64,000 nt of DNA from Kuschelorhynchus macadamiae (Eukaryota > Arthropoda > Insecta > Coleoptera > Curculionidae): contig JAUTXW010005222.1 in the NCBI GenBank assembly GCA_030620095.1, forward strand, positions 1 to 64,000. The letters run 5' to 3'. Positions 1 through 16,579 of the stretch are shown here, in pieces; within the stretch, counting starts at the first letter, position 1; each line of letters opens with the position of its first letter. Under the pieces are notes generated by a model. The model was given only the letters and a program-made list of their open reading frames with translations, did not search any database and was not told the DNA's origin. A program made the translations under genes and the position numbers.

Positions 1-73
1 ATCGGATTTTACAGTGAATGTCTTCATAGAACTGCTAGCGATTAATTAATTATCGATAGCCATTCAATGTCTT

Positions 74-303
74 AAGAGCGTATGTATGGGAGGGGGATAC
101 AGGGCCTCCCGTCCCGCCTACGTTATAGGAAATTTAGAAAGAATGTCAAAGTTTCCCCCTTGAACCCAACCTGACATAGAAACTTTGACGTTCTTTCTAA
201 ATTTCCTATAACTGAAAATGTATAATTCTGTTTTTAGTTGGGTGAGACTTTGGGGCTCAGAACCCTCCCCCCTCTTGATATTAGCCTAGATCCGCCACTA
301 GTT
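74..303. mobile_element. Small inverted-repeat element with G-run ends (MITE-like)
   Basis: The right end, read inward on the minus strand, is AGTGGCGGATCTAGG followed by a G-rich run. The left end is AGAGCGTATGTATGG followed by GGAGGGGGA. The ends are only roughly complementary, but the pattern CAGTGG-C/G-GTATNTA plus a G-run recurs at about 2038 and at 27030-27368, which suggests one small non-autonomous DNA transposon family. No coding capacity is present. Exact ends and the target duplication are not resolved. Confidence 0.35.
123..211. repeat. 33-bp near-perfect hairpin
   Basis: Bases 123-155 (starting TTATAGGAAATTTAG) are complementary to 179-211 except for one position that would form a G-U pair in RNA. 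The loop is 23 nt (156-178). The hairpin sits in the middle of the 74-303 element. It may be the internal fold of that element; a small-RNA precursor is possible but unsupported. Confidence 0.85.
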
Positions 304-838
304 TAACACTTCTAATATTAAACACCTACATTCTTTATACTTATATGAAGCGATTTTATCGATTTTATATGTTTATGGTTATGCATTTAAAAATATACAT
401 TGAATCAAATTTTAGGATGTCCGCCATCTTGAATATTGCACAAATGTCATATTTTCTATGAATGTCTATGAGAGTATAACGCCTCAGCTTTCCAATAAAA
501 TCAAAATCATCGAAATCGGACGAATAGCATAAAAATTATGTCCAATGTCCCGATTTCCCTATGCTTCGATCCACTGTGCGGCGGCGGGGCCTGAGACAGT
601 GGCGGTCCTTATGTAAAAAATAGTATTCGCATGACGTGCGACGCCGACGGTTCGGCAAACTACTTTCAACGCTTCGAAATTTTAGTTTTAAATAAATTTG
701 TAGAAGCTATTGTTACAGATTACAAAACAATCTGTGAAGTAACACTTATTTTCTCGATTAGTGATAGTGTCTGTTGTTGATCAAAGGTTTATAATTTGAA
801 TCGGCCATTGAATTCTGATTTATTTTTAATTTATCAAA
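304..838. other. No gene seen
   Basis: Unique-looking sequence. A patch at 414-600 resembles the 35200-35350 region in containing 'gccatcttgaat' and may be an old transposon edge. There is no convincing coding frame. Confidence 0.5.
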
Positions 839-854
839 TATATATATATATATA

Positions 855-911
<57 letters not shown>
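839..911. repeat. (TA)n microsatellite
   Basis: About 73 bp of alternating TA with one interruption near 856. Confidence 0.98.
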
Positions 912-915
<4 letters not shown>

Positions 916-1799
916 ACAACCATTATTGTTAAGCCCCCGTTCATACAATGATATAACAATTTCAATCAAACAACACAACCTTTATTTTATTGGTAGGTGT
1001 AAAATAAAGGAATAAATGTTCTTCCAGCAAAAGCTGAATCTGATTTTTTATCCAAAAAGCTATTTGTATGTTCTGAAATCTGAAATGCGTATAAACGTTC
1101 TATCTGTAGCACCTCCTCTTTGGGTTTTTACTTATTTTGTTTTATGATATATATTACTGTAACAGTGTTGCCGTATCTTATTTTACTTCCGAAATTCTGC
1201 TATTAACTTTTGTTTTTTAAATGGGGAATATTATACCTTTATTCGCCGATTTTTTAAAATACTGCATATTGTTGTGGGGTATCATTATATATTACTCGCA
1301 AAGGCTAACCCGAAGAGCCACATTAAAAAAATGAGTTTTTCTAAAAAAATCGTTTAACTAATATTTAAATGGGTATAAAAGATGTTTAGTGAATAGACAG
1401 ATAATTTTATTTTTTCCAGGCTTCTCGGAGGTAAGGTAATAGAAATCACCATATTGTCGCGGATTCGTTTCGAAAGATTCTCTAGTATCTCTACATGACA
1501 AGGAGGGTACACGTTGCTTTGAATATTTACCGTTATTACAGTTAAATGTGGAGGCATTAAATCTAATACCATACACAGCCATTAATCGGTTTTTATGACC
1601 TATAAAACTATCACATATTTTGCCCTGGCTTACATCCATAATATGTGCGTGATTACCAGAATGTAAGAACTAAAAATAGAAAAAAAAAATCGGCTTTGTA
1701 GATTACACTCGTGTATTGAGCAAAATTACCATGCTAATGGGGCATGCATGCTATGTTTTTGTTTTGGGGTATTCTTCAATATAACATGTTCTGCATTCC
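912..1799. other. AT-rich stretch with overlapping unrecognised minus-strand frames
   Basis: Two minus-strand frames overlap at 1354-1639 (72 and 93 codons). Their translations have mixed, protein-like composition, but I recognise no domain and they are in different frames of the same DNA. They could be a decayed exon or chance. Nothing else is visible. Confidence 0.3.
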
Positions 1800-2045
1800 A
1801 ACATACGACGGTTTCGGGTTTGGATAGGTGCAGGAGACAAATGCACCCCGCACCCCCTTCCCCCCGAGCTAATAACCCAAGTAAAAATTACATTATATAA
1901 AGCATTTCACAAACACATGAAAACTTTGTTTCTTTTTAGTCTTCATGCTTATGTTGTTCCAACAAGAACCTAGAACTTTTTTTTAGTTATCAAATATTTG
2001 CCTCCCCCTTTAAGATGGCATTCTAAATACACCACTGGGTAGATG
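1800..2045. mobile_element. Probable relic of the G-run inverted-repeat family
   Basis: A C-rich block (about 1840-1865) and a right end at about 2015-2038 that reads, on the minus strand, CCAGTGGTGTATTTAGAATG followed by a G-run. This matches the end type seen at 303 and 27368. The left end is not found. Confidence 0.25.
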
Positions 2046-4043
2046 TGTAAATTCGTATCTTGATCGACTCGCAGTTTTGAAAGTGAAATGCACATACCTA
2101 TAAATTATAATAATTACCCACATATTAAACAAGGGAGACAAACATTAAATTGTTATAATGAAATATTGTAAATAAAGATATAGTGATATACGTCTATAAG
2201 CCTACTACAGTTTGCTTTAAATAGGGTGACCAGATATATGCTTTTTAAGAGGAATGTTCTCTTTTTCAGGTCCATGTACTCTAGTACTCTTACTATTTCC
2301 ATAAATACGACAAATGTCCTCTATTTTGAGAAATCTGGGACAAATGATCTCTATTTTGCGAAATCTGGTACCATTTTATTTTTGTTATTTTTAGTCCATA
2401 TTATTATGTGTATTATAATTATTATTGTAAGTCATTGAATTCTGCGAAGGTGACAAGACTTTACTTAATTATTATACGCTGGTACCTATTTTTACATTTC
2501 GTCAAAATGTACTCTTTTCATTTTAAAAAAATCTGGTCAACCTACTTTAAATCACGTTTAAGAAGCCAAAGAACCTGCAGTAGAGCATGTCGCCGGCACA
2601 CAGCTTCCAGGAGAAATTGCAATTTGCCATTACAAATTACAGTGTGTGGTAATCTGTGAATTATAGCTGGAAAATTAAAAACCTTGTTTTCTTTATTCTG
2701 TTAAAAAGATTAACACTAAGTCAAACATCGTTGTTATTGCTCTACTATATATGACTGATTGTAGATTAGACCAGGAAATCATCAAAGGATTGTAGAATAG
2801 CTTGCTTTGAAATAGGATGTTGGGTGCTAGATACGTTCGTTTTAACTTTTTTTCATTATGCTCTGTAATTTTGTACGTGGTCGCATTTTAAACATAGGGG
2901 TGTATATTGTATTCCCCAATGATTTAATAACTAAGTATTCCAATCGAACTATACTTAATCACGTTTCAACTGTCACTGATTACCTACGAATATGTTTTTC
3001 ATTATTCGCATCCGACTCGTCATGACGTCGTGCACAACACAGTCGGTTGATTTTAGATGCACATCTAAATCTTCGAACGCATGCCTAGCCAGAAACTCGG
3101 GTATTAAAAAATTACAGATTTCTGCTCTTATATATTCACAAGAATCGACATTAATAAAAATTCGAAATCAAAACAATGCATATTAAATAAAACCAGTTAC
3201 CTTATACCCGCTAATCATTTAAATTCCACAACTCTTATACAATTAAACCTCGTATTAACTTTTATTAACGTATTAACGTTTGATGTAGTATAAATTACAG
3301 ATGCATGCTTTAATTTTTTTTGATATGCGATAAAAATAAATTAATTTTTTTTATTACATGAGTTCTTAAATCAGATTTGCCTTCATTCGGCTGAAATAAA
3401 TTAATCTCCACAAAGTCGTTATTGCATTCTAAGGTTTTCGGTATTAATATTAATTTAATGCGATCCCGTTTGAAGCGATTACATTTTAATAAGAGTCAAT
3501 TTATTAAATATTTAAACAGATTTTTGTATATGGCATTTATTTCATACCAATTTTTATTAACATCGATTTGTTGAAATGCAATAACTAAGGAAAGACGCAT
3601 GTATATAGAAATTTTAAATAGGCTGTATACGTGTTAAAAAAGGATAAACAACTACTTTTTTGTGGTATCAATTGAAATGGTCTGCAAATAAATTGCTTAT
3701 CATAACAATGTCATTCGGTAAAATCGGTATCCGCAAAAATTCGATATCGGATAAATTAAAACGAATAAAAATTGTATGCAGGTAGCATCATTTATATGTT
3801 TTGCAATTAAATTTGGTATCAAAGACGCGTATGACTAAAAAGTAAAACGGCGTTCCATAATTTATTGTATTAGATTTTTTATAATATAAATATTTAACCA
3901 CTGTCCCCCCATCGAGCGGTTTCGGTGCTGCGCCTTTAGTCTTTGTTATATGGCTACCAATTAGCAAGTATGTATCTGCTCCAACAATTCCTATCCATCC
4001 TAACTGATGTGGGTTGAGTTGTAATATAATAGGAAAGGACAAA
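2046..4043. other. No gene seen
   Basis: AT-rich DNA with only short frames (under 85 codons) of no recognisable family. The 3788-4042 minus frame is unrecognised. Confidence 0.5.
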
Positions 4044-4426
4044 TGTAATATAATGACGAGGAGGAAAGGAACCCACTAGCCTTAAATTTTGAATGGGTCA
4101 TCAGAGTGCTGAGCACCAAATATTACAAAAAAATGTTTTCTATGAAATTCGGTAAAAAAGATGTTACATAAGAAACTAAATATAACTTTAATTGACCCCT
4201 ATTCACCCTAACTAATGAGTGTTCATTTGTGGTGTATATGTATTTTTCCAGTTGCCTATACTGTATTGCATAAACGTAATATAATGACGAGGGAAGGAAC
4301 CCACTACCTTTAAATTTCGAATTGGTCATGAGAGTGCTGAGCCTCGTTTGATTTTTAAACAAAAACTAGTTTGTCAACCATAAAAAAAGAGGTTACATAA
4401 GAAACTAAATATAAATTTAATTGACC
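4044..4426 (+). repeat. Two direct repeats of about 150 bp
   Basis: The unit beginning TAATATAATGACGAGG and ending in a shared 'ttacataagaaactaaatat' stretch occurs at about 4044-4198 and again at about 4276-4426, with small indels and substitutions. The spacing is about 230 bp, so this is a degenerate two-copy tandem array. Confidence 0.85.
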
Positions 4427-5382
4427 AATTATTTTTAACGAAAAAAGTAGCAATGTCAATTATAAGAAAAAAATATTAATTATTATTATTATTATCACCC
4501 GACGTATCAGGTTTTACAATTTCGGTTAACAGTACCTCATCCATCATTTTCTAATTAAAACCGCCAAACCAGTAAAAGCCGATGAATGTAACACGTTTTG
4601 TTTGATTTTCTTTCGCAGGCAAGGGTCGGAATGGCTTTTAGTTGCACAATATTTAAGCCTGTTAGTCAAATTATTTTTCTAAAAAGACTGGTTTTGTTTT
4701 ATTTTCTTTAAAATCAGATTTAAATTTGCATAAAGATGCAGTCTGTACTTAGACAATTTAGGTAAATGAAAATAATTAAGGTAGTATTTTTATACGTCTA
4801 ATCTTAGGCATCACCTATTATTGGTAACATAGCGTTCTTTCTTTGATAGGTAATTACAAGGAAATTAATAAAGTTTATGTTTTCTTCTTCGTCATTTTGA
4901 GGTAGGCCCTTATCAAATTAACCACAGTTTTAAACAGGTTGTTCTTTTCAGCTTAGTGTATTATAGTTTCCGCAATCAGGAATACCTTCCAATTTCTGGT
5001 ATACCACATCATACCACTTTGCCCTGCATACCTAGTGCTGGAATGAAATACCGAGTACCTACAAGTATGCGTCCATGATCTAATTGGTTTTAAGTTGTTT
5101 ACGATATTCAAGAATTTTGTATTGTTTTCAATTATTTGCACTACTTCTTCACTAAGTGTACGATCGGTCCGGGAAAACCAAAATGACTTCGAATCATCCA
5201 TTTTCACAGGTGTCAAATCGATTAAGCATTTCGTTTTGGTGACCATGTTTCTATGTTGAAAAATAGGCCATATCAAGTTGATATTCGCTACAACGATTCT
5301 TATTTTAACATCTTCAGTGCAGTCCTAGTTACTGACCAGCTATGAATTTGGTTATTTTTTAGGTAATGTTTAAATCTGCTAA
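4427..5382. other. No recognised gene; one 107-codon minus frame
   Basis: The minus frame 4953-5276 has balanced composition (several W, R and S residues, a C-terminal hydrophobic stretch) and no visible domain. It could be a decayed exon or chance. The remaining DNA is AT-rich. Confidence 0.3.
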
Positions 5383-5574
5383 TGTATTTCGTAATACATG
5401 GAACATACACTTGAAGGTTTAACCTTTGGGTATGGATTTTCGAAATTGGTATTTTTACGCAACTATTGTTGCACTGTCTTAGGATACTTTCCCCGAATAA
5501 AGATGACGAACAAAGGTCGAAACAACCTTTACATTTCTTTACGAACTAGAATACTTTTAGGTGTTTTGTGGTAC
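5383..5574 (+). repeat. Direct repeat copy 1, upstream of a (TA)n array
   Basis: About 190 bp, beginning 'atttcgtaatacatgg', is repeated at 6329-6515 with about 10% difference plus indels. Both copies keep a start followed by a similar open frame (about 30 shared residues, TLEGLTFG then GFSKLVFLRN), and each is followed within about 130 bp by a long (TA)n array. No protein family is recognised. Confidence 0.85.
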
Positions 5575-5610
5575 GCATGCACGCACGCTTTAAACGCGAT
5601 TGCACTTGGT

Positions 5611-5975
<365 letters not shown>

Positions 5976-6328
5976 CTTAGATTCACTCATCACGGCTCCA
6001 GCTTAAACCGCTTAAGGTAAAGGTTCGATAAGAAGGGATTTTTCAAAACTCAAATTCTAAGGGGGTGAAACCACTCTTTAAATATTACAATATTTTTTAT
6101 TTAAAAAAACGGTCAGTTTTTCGGAAAAACGTGTTTTTTTATTTATTTAAACCACCAACATTGTGTAATGGAACTCGGCTACAGATTAAAACATTACAAA
6201 ATAATCATACCACTTTGCCATAGACTCTACTATTATTTCTGGTTTGGTCTAGGAAAAACAGTTTTTATACCACGTATCCCTTTAATTCCGTCAGACTATC
6301 CTTTTCAGTTTAACCTTGTATGTGTATA

Positions 6329-6515
6329 TATTTCGCAATACATGGAAAATACACTTGAAGGTTTAACCTTTGGGTGTGGGTTTTCGAAATTAGTATTCTT
6401 ACGCAATTCATTTTCCACTGTCTTAGGGTACTTTCCGAATAAAGATGACGAACAAAAGTCGAAACAGGCTTTACATTTCTTTACGAACTAGAATACTTTT
6501 AGGTGTTTTGTGGTT
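6329..6515 (+). repeat. Direct repeat copy 2, upstream of a (TA)n array
   Basis: Second copy of the 5383-5574 repeat. The open frame in this copy diverges after TVLGYFP because of an indel. Confidence 0.85.
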
Positions 6516-6632
6516 AAGTAGAGCACGCGTTTTAATTTGATTAGTTTCCTTTAAAACTGTTGTTTCAGAATGAAAATTGACAATGTACAAGGGCAATGAA
6601 AACACATTGTATTTTTGATGTGAAGGAAAAAT

Positions 6633-9349
<2,717 letters not shown>

Positions 9350-10510
9350 GTATTTGGTACTTCATTTCCCAAAAATGTATTTGATGTATATATGAACTTT
9401 ACTTGAAATACAAAAGTAATTGAAGTACTGCCAAACGTACTCCAAGTAACGAAAAAATATTTCAAATCTTCCAATAGTATTCCAGAGTACTCTGATGCTT
9501 TTAAATAAAGTACTTTGTATATTTAAATTTAAGTTCAATAAATAGAGAAGATCCGTTTGCATTTGCCAGTGCTGCTCATTTATTGGCTTATTGGATTATA
9601 TTTTGATAAAAGTATTTATAATAAGTATTTATTTTAAAACAACAGTAATGACGGAGCAATAAACGAGCTTTGTTCTTTTTTCTGTATTAGGCTGACGTTG
9701 ACGCAAGTGGAAAAAATGCCCATGTTTAAATTACTTTTACAATATATGTAGTTGTGATTATTTTGTATGTCGATGTTTTTATCAAGTTTATTAACAATAT
9801 TTTAATGTACTTGATTTCAACTTGCAAAAGTGTTTTTTCATTAATAAGTAATTTTAAATTGTTTATTTTGTTTTAATATATTATTTTTTTGCCCATTCAT
9901 GATTTTTTGTAATTATACTTTAAGAAACTTGATTTTTTTATTTTAACAATTTATTTAATTACATTTATTGCTTGTAAATGTTAAATTTTATTATTACGCA
10001 GTCTGTATATTTGATCCAAAACCTGGCAAAGCTTCATTAATATTGTTTTTATTTGGCTCTACACATCTCATGAAGATTGTCTAACTCTACCAAAAAACAA
10101 TACGAAGATCGGCTATTGGTTACATTTATTCATATTATAAGGTGATTGTTATCTAGTACCAAAATAGGTCTATTATAAATAAGAATCACAAACCATTTGA
10201 AGCCAATTTATATGCCCACTTTGCAGCTTTGCTGGTTAGTTCTGATTGGTTTGAAATTTATCATAAAACTATGTATATTCATCAATTTAAAAAATATGTG
10301 TCATATTTTCGGAAATATGTTGGTACTTGAAATACTTTTTAGTACTTCGATTATAATTTTTATTTCAAATATCTGTAAAAATATTTGAAATACAGAAAAA
10401 GTACTTAAATTATTTTACTTGACAAAAATCAAGTACAATTACTTTACCAGTTACTTGATACTTCAAATACTTTTAAAATTGGAAAGTACTTGTTACTTGG
10501 TTCGTCTTGT
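9350..10510. mobile_element. TACTT-rich relic, possibly a non-autonomous hAT
   Basis: Motifs of the type 'acttgaaatact' and 'aagtactt' recur many times, in both orientations, near 9350-9520 and near 10320-10500, with an AT-rich middle. Clusters of short subterminal motifs at both ends are typical of hAT elements. No transposase frame and no clear terminal inverted repeat were found. Confidence 0.3.
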
Positions 10511-13500
10511 TAGCTTTTTGTTTTTTTTATGATTTGTCTTTATATTACACGATAGGCAACAGGCCAATAGCATTTACAGCGTGGCCAACAAAGTCCGCGT
10601 TATATGCTATATGAAAAAATGCTAAAAGAAAAAGTTGTTTTTGATTTTATAGCTATATGATATCAAATTTTAATGCTATCCGTTGACGCCATTTTGTTGG
10701 TGAAAAACCAACAAAAAACCTAATTTAACTTAATAGTGAGTTAATAAATAGCCCAATTTATTGTGCTACAGATATGGTTTATTTTTTAATAAAAATAAGA
10801 CATTTTATATTTATTCTATAAACAACCAAATACAAGGAAAGGGGTGAAAATATAAAACTTGGCCATGAACTCGAAAAAAACCTTCCTTTATAGATTAGGT
10901 CATCCCAGGTATGATCTGAGTTTTATGGATTAGAACCTAAACAGGGGAGATTAAACAAATATATAATATATTTCATGACAAAAAACTATGACTAGGGGAA
11001 AAATTTCCAGCAAACCCACTTGATAACAAAAAAAACCTATTTTCCTTGTATTTAACTTATTTTTCCGTGAATGAAGAATGTAGAAACGCCGTACGAATTA
11101 AGAGTCTTCATTCAACGCGGAACAGAAGGCTTTAAAAATGCCAAATGAGAGTTTGGCGCAAGTTCAGAAATAGTTCTTTTAAAAACAAGAGTAGTGAACG
11201 GATATACACCCCGAATGAAAACACATCGAATTTTTCTGCCAAAAAACGACACTGTATAAGAACCATGTCTTTTGATTTGTATTATTGAATTATATATTAA
11301 AAAAACTGGTTTTCCTCCGCCTTGGAACTTTATTAGGTAATGTTTTAAAGGATTTTTTTTAAATTTTTTTTAACATATAAATAATATAAATATTCATTAA
11401 ATGGTGTTTTCATGACACTCACGTTGAGGTTCTGATGAAATGCAATAAATAGATTTTTGCACTAATACCACTTTTATTTTCAATATTTTCAATATTCGCG
11501 CCTTCCCTGTAACAAGCTACTGAAACAGTGGCTTGTTGGATCTTTCCTAAGAGAAGTAATTACAAAACTGCAACAAATAATAAAAGTAATAAAAAACTTA
11601 GGAATACATCAAATTTAATTATAAAAATTCTTAAACAAAAGAATACAATTTTTAAATTCACAAATTATTTTTCATTGATATTTTCTTCTAGTTTTTAAAG
11701 TTTTAGGTTAATAAAAAATACCTTTCTATTACAAACTTTAATGATTTTAATATTAAAATTATTTTGACTGTTACAAAAAAATAATAGCTTTTCTGATTTT
11801 TTTTTATCATGAGAGAAACGAGAGGGCCTCTCTCAAACAAGAGTAGGGCATCCTCACCGTGTCAGAAAACGAGAGAAGAGAAGGCGTTCTCGCTTCGTCT
11901 CGTGGCATCACTAGTTATAATTGTCGGAGAAACCTTGACAAGGCTCGATGATTGGTATTAATTGCAAGGGCTGACTTTTATTTCGTTTAGAAACTAATAT
12001 TGTTCAAACATCTTTGTTATTCATATTGTTTTATTTAAACAAAACGATACCACCGTCACGGTCAGCAGAAGACGAGGATAGATTGCTGCGACTTATTGAA
12101 ACAGTCACAAGAAAGCTCAGATAATTATTGATAATTAAATATATAGTGACCAAATGTCTCCACATACGATAAAAAAATTTATATTTGTCTTTATAGTCTT
12201 TGCATAATTCTCTTTTATATTTTTTGTTTACTATTCGGGATGTAGATACGTGCATAAACCGAGACTCAAAACAATCGACTGTAAAATATCTAACCATATG
12301 AAAATACTTAAAAAGCTTCATTTGTCATTAAAATGCCATACATTTCTGCGTTTCAGGCGACTGAAGCTGAGAGAAATATATTGAGATATCCAATCCGGAT
12401 AAGTAACAAATGGTCCGAGGGATTTCGCTCAAAAAGGAAGTATCTGCTCAAGGCGGAACATAAAACGCAATGAAAAGAAATAAAGAGCAATGAGAAAGTC
12501 TGGCTGTTGGATCTCTTCTCTTGCGAAATGATCGCTTTGTAAGACACGCGAAGCCCTCATCATTACAGAATCGGTTTATTTTTTCCTTTTATATTTATGT
12601 CGTTATTAAATGGATCAAATAAGTGTACGTAACTTGCTTTATATAAAGGATTTTTGCAGATTTGTGGTTGTTTCATGAGAAGCACAATAAACGAGTTAAC
12701 ATTTAACACATATGTTTCTTTCTTCATCGAAATAATGAGCTATTGTAATTTTTTTTAACTGTCTTAACTTAACTTTTTGCAGCTACAATTGAAAGCATTA
12801 TTTATTTACAGTATCCTTAAAGTTAAAAAAATGTTGTTTGAATTTATTACCTTTTTTACATTTTTCTTTACATCCCTATATCATTAGTTTAGTTTATGCT
12901 TATTATATTAGTCATAAGGCAGTCGTGTAGTAAGTCCTTTTTGACGTAGTGAATTCCGTCGGAGCTTACTCATCATAGACAGTACAGCTTTTGAAAAAAG
13001 GAGTAGTGACTATGTGTGCGGAAAGGTAAATTTGAGAGAATAAAGAAGCTTTATATCGTTGTTGTGTTATCATTTTTACTAATTTTATCCTTTGCTATAC
13101 CTGACAAGTAACACCCAAGATGGCGAAACCGAAACAATACATTTTTGCCCAAGATATAAGATCTCTTCATTTAAATCGGTAATCTCTAACTGAAACGAAT
13201 ACAGAGATTTCCTTGAAAAAGTCCAGACGATTGCTCCAGCCATCCCCTAACAAGTTTTTTTGTCTTGACTGGCATACTAACTTTGGTGTTAGCTCATGTT
13301 TTATTTCTTAAAGGTCGGGGTGGAGGTGAAATCTTTGTTTAATAATTCACCGATAAGACAAGAATAATTTTTATACTATCAGCCCAGCTATGCAGCTTAA
13401 ATGGATTAACAAATTCTTAAAAACCATATTCCATTAACCTCAGCTTTTATTTGAAGTCCCGAATGATAACTACCTCCAATCTTTTTCACGTGTAAACGAG

Positions 13501-14577
13501 ATATTAATTTATTAAGCCACGATCTCATAAATTAGTCATGTGCGGTAATGCGTAAAGTATCCGTCCCTGGTTGCCTTAACCATACACTTTAAGGAGGTTA
13601 TTTTCAGAAGTAAGAAACGGTTTTTGTGTATTTGAAATATCTTCTTTATGCTTACATAAAACTCCCGGATTCTTTATATTAAAGCCGCTTCCATGGAAGC
13701 GAAATAACATAGAAGCAGCTACCATAGAAATAAATGCGGGCATTTTGAGTAGGTAAACTTATTAAGTATACCAAATATATGTAGGTCGCTCCTATAGCTT
13801 AAAATAACTCTCTTAAAGTTCAGTAAACATTTTTTTGCATTCGAGACAATTACCATTCGAAACGTTGTGAAAAAAATCCGATAACGTGGGTTTAGTTAAC
13901 TTAGTTGATATTGTGACAGTCACTGACATAAAAATAGATTTTCCTATATAGAACTAAATATATTTTCTTCCTGCTAATGTAAATACATTTTAGATACATA
14001 TGACAATCTTAAATGTTGTTCTCATTAACTCGAAGCAGATTCAATTGCATCCATTTATATCTACTCTAAGGAGATCTATAAGTCTGATTTACGGTCCAAA
14101 TATTAGTAAAATGCTTCCCTCCATAGAGATTTATCGTACTGTGAACAGCTTGTCTTTTTATATATATGTACAACTGGCATTGCAATATAGCCTAATAATT
14201 TTTACATTGCAGCATAGTCTAATCATTTTTACATGTAACAATTACACAGTACGATGGTGACGTAAACAACACATAAATGAAACTGAAATTTTTATTGTAA
14301 ATTTGGCGAGTAAATCTGGTATAACTATTAAATCTTTCTTGTAAAACTGTAGGTTTATGATTATTTTCAAGTCATATATATTCATAGCTCATTCCAACTT
14401 GTTGCATATATAGTTAGTTCAATCATTACACGGTTAAATAAAAACATGTTAAAAATAAACATGGAAATTTGTTTACATGTTTTTTGAGTCTTCTGAATGA
14501 CATTATATAAAGTATCTAAAATATAACAATTGGGTTTTTTTATTTCGGGAATGGAATATTTATGGCTTCATAAAAAT
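10511..14577. other. No recognised gene
   Basis: AT-rich DNA. A purine-rich patch with 'gagagaaacgagag' lies at about 11810-11900. Frames at 12031-12321 and 12353-12547 (minus) and 14000-14260 (plus) are short and unrecognised. Confidence 0.45.
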
Positions 14578-16579
14578 AAGAGCTAGCGGTCAATCCGAGC
14601 AACGTTTTTAGCACAAAGCTAGAAATTCGTAAAATAATGTTTTAATATTCGTTAACTAATAAATTACCCTTCTGGCAGGCATCCCGCGGTTGCGTCTTCA
14701 TCCCTTATATTTTTGAAAGTGATATTACACATCAGAACTTAATAAGTAATAAAATAATTACATACACATTTTTAACCCCTTTATGCCCATCTTGCCATAT
14801 ATGGGGTTTCATCCCAGATTGCCATTGGTGGCAACAAATACTAGATTGCCACAAGGAGCTGGAATAATGTTGTGGTTGACAAATAAGCCGTGGGATATGA
14901 AAATCATATATTAAAAATTAAATTTTCGTCAAAAATATTTATGTGAATACGATTAATGTAATATTATTATCCATTGTATCTGCATTATTTTAACCTTAGT
15001 GAATTATCTTATATGACCCATAGTAACGCCTATCGACTCGCATTCCTTCTTCATACAAAAATGGTTGTTTAACCTAATGGAATAATAAATACCACACAAA
15101 TCAATTATTATAAAAAGTTAATTTTTGCACCAAATATTGGATAATATTGCTAATTCGGATAACTGAGTTGGGCTTGAAGGTGTTAATTTCCAAGGCTACT
15201 AGATTTATTTGAAGACATGACTTGAGAATAAATAATAAGGTAAAAATGCAGTGTTTTACGTTAAGTAATGTATTTCCTTTAAAAAGAGAGATAGAGTAAT
15301 GAAACAAAATCCAAACTAATCCTAAAAGATAGGTCTAGATAAGTAACAACGAGTTAGCATTTTCCTGCTGGGTTTCAAAACGCGACCGTCATACAGGGTG
15401 CTACAAATTGGAGTGTATGCATCGGGATCTTGGAAACCGTAAGAGATACGAAGTTGGTTAAATTGGGGCAAAATTGCACAATTTGGTGCTTATGGATATG
15501 CCGTTTACAAACTGATAAAATTTCAAACCACAGATATTTGCATAAGTTATTCTTTTCATCTTAATAGGCATTTGAAAATAAATTTTACATTTTTTGCCAC
15601 TTGTTCTCCTCTATAAGATGGCATTATCACATTTTAAATGCGACGTTTCGTATTTGCGCCAGCATGATCAACTTCATTTTTTAAATACTGACCTGGATTT
15701 TTTCTTTAATTTTTTTATATCTTAGGATCCCTCAAAAACAAGGACGTATCACACTTTTACAAAAAATGAATAATAAAAAAAATCGCATGAGAAGCAAAGT
15801 CTTAGAGTCATAAGCTTCAAAAAATTAAATAAAAATCGAGGTCTGTATTTGAAAAAGTTGATGATGTAGTCTGAATACGAAACGTCGCATTTAAAATTTA
15901 ATATTGCAGCCTTGTAGAGGAGAAAAAATGTAAAATCTGTTTTGAAATACCTATTGTAATAAAGTCAGGAAAAAAGAAAAATGAAATCGGGAAAAATTTT
16001 ATTTATATGAATATCTCCGAAATGGTTTGGAATTTTATCAGTTTATAAACGGCATATTAATAAGTACCAAATTGCGCAACTTTGCTTCAATTTAACCAGT
16101 TTCGTATCTTTTACGGTTTCCGAGAACCACATCCATACACTTGAACTTATAGAACCATGTCTACTCACCTAGTAGACACTTGCAACCGCCAGAGTAGGCT
16201 GGCTCTTTACAAATATTTTTAAATTTGGTTGGAGAATATTCCCCTAAAATTACAGCCTTGTAAAAGTATGTTATGAATTGCCATGCCCATAACAACTTTA
16301 CTATGAGTTGGCACGTACTTTCATCGACCAAAATCGACTGTCAATTTTTTTCTTAATCTAAACCTATGTGAATTAAAACATAATAATATACAAATTTCAG
16401 CCTTGTAAGAGCAGATTTTTTAAGTATTTTTTTTAACATTTTCAAAAATCTTAGGGATGATGACGCAACCGCTGGATGCCTGCCAGAACGGTATTTTCTT
16501 ATTTAACAAATATTGAAACTTTATTTTACAAATTTCTAGCCTTGTGCTAAACATGTTACTTGATTGATCGCTGGCTCTT
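14578..16579. mobile_element. Long fold-back DNA element (outer)
   Basis: The left end 14578-14720 (AAGAGCTAGCGGTCAATC...) is matched in inverted orientation by 16440-16579 (ending GCTGGCTCTT), including shared blocks CTGGCAGGCATCC and GGTTGCGTC. Arms are about 140-150 bp at roughly 80% identity. The interior lacks a recognisable transposase and holds a second palindromic element. It is likely a non-autonomous fold-back or MITE-type transposon. No target duplication is identified. Confidence 0.75.
15392..16150. mobile_element. Inner palindromic element nested in the fold-back
   Basis: The left arm (about 15413-15700) pairs with the right arm (about 15834-16140). Examples are GGAAACCGTAAGAGATACGAA against TTCGTATCTTTTACGGTTTCC, and ATGCGACGTTTCGTATT against AATACGAAACGTCGCAT. 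The loop is about 130 bp. The left end carries 'tacagggtg', as does the element ending near 54600. It has no coding sequence. Confidence 0.8.

Noticed and set aside
4953..5276. 107-codon minus-strand frame as a real gene
   Set aside because: Composition is protein-like, but no family is recognised and no splice sites or conserved neighbours support it.
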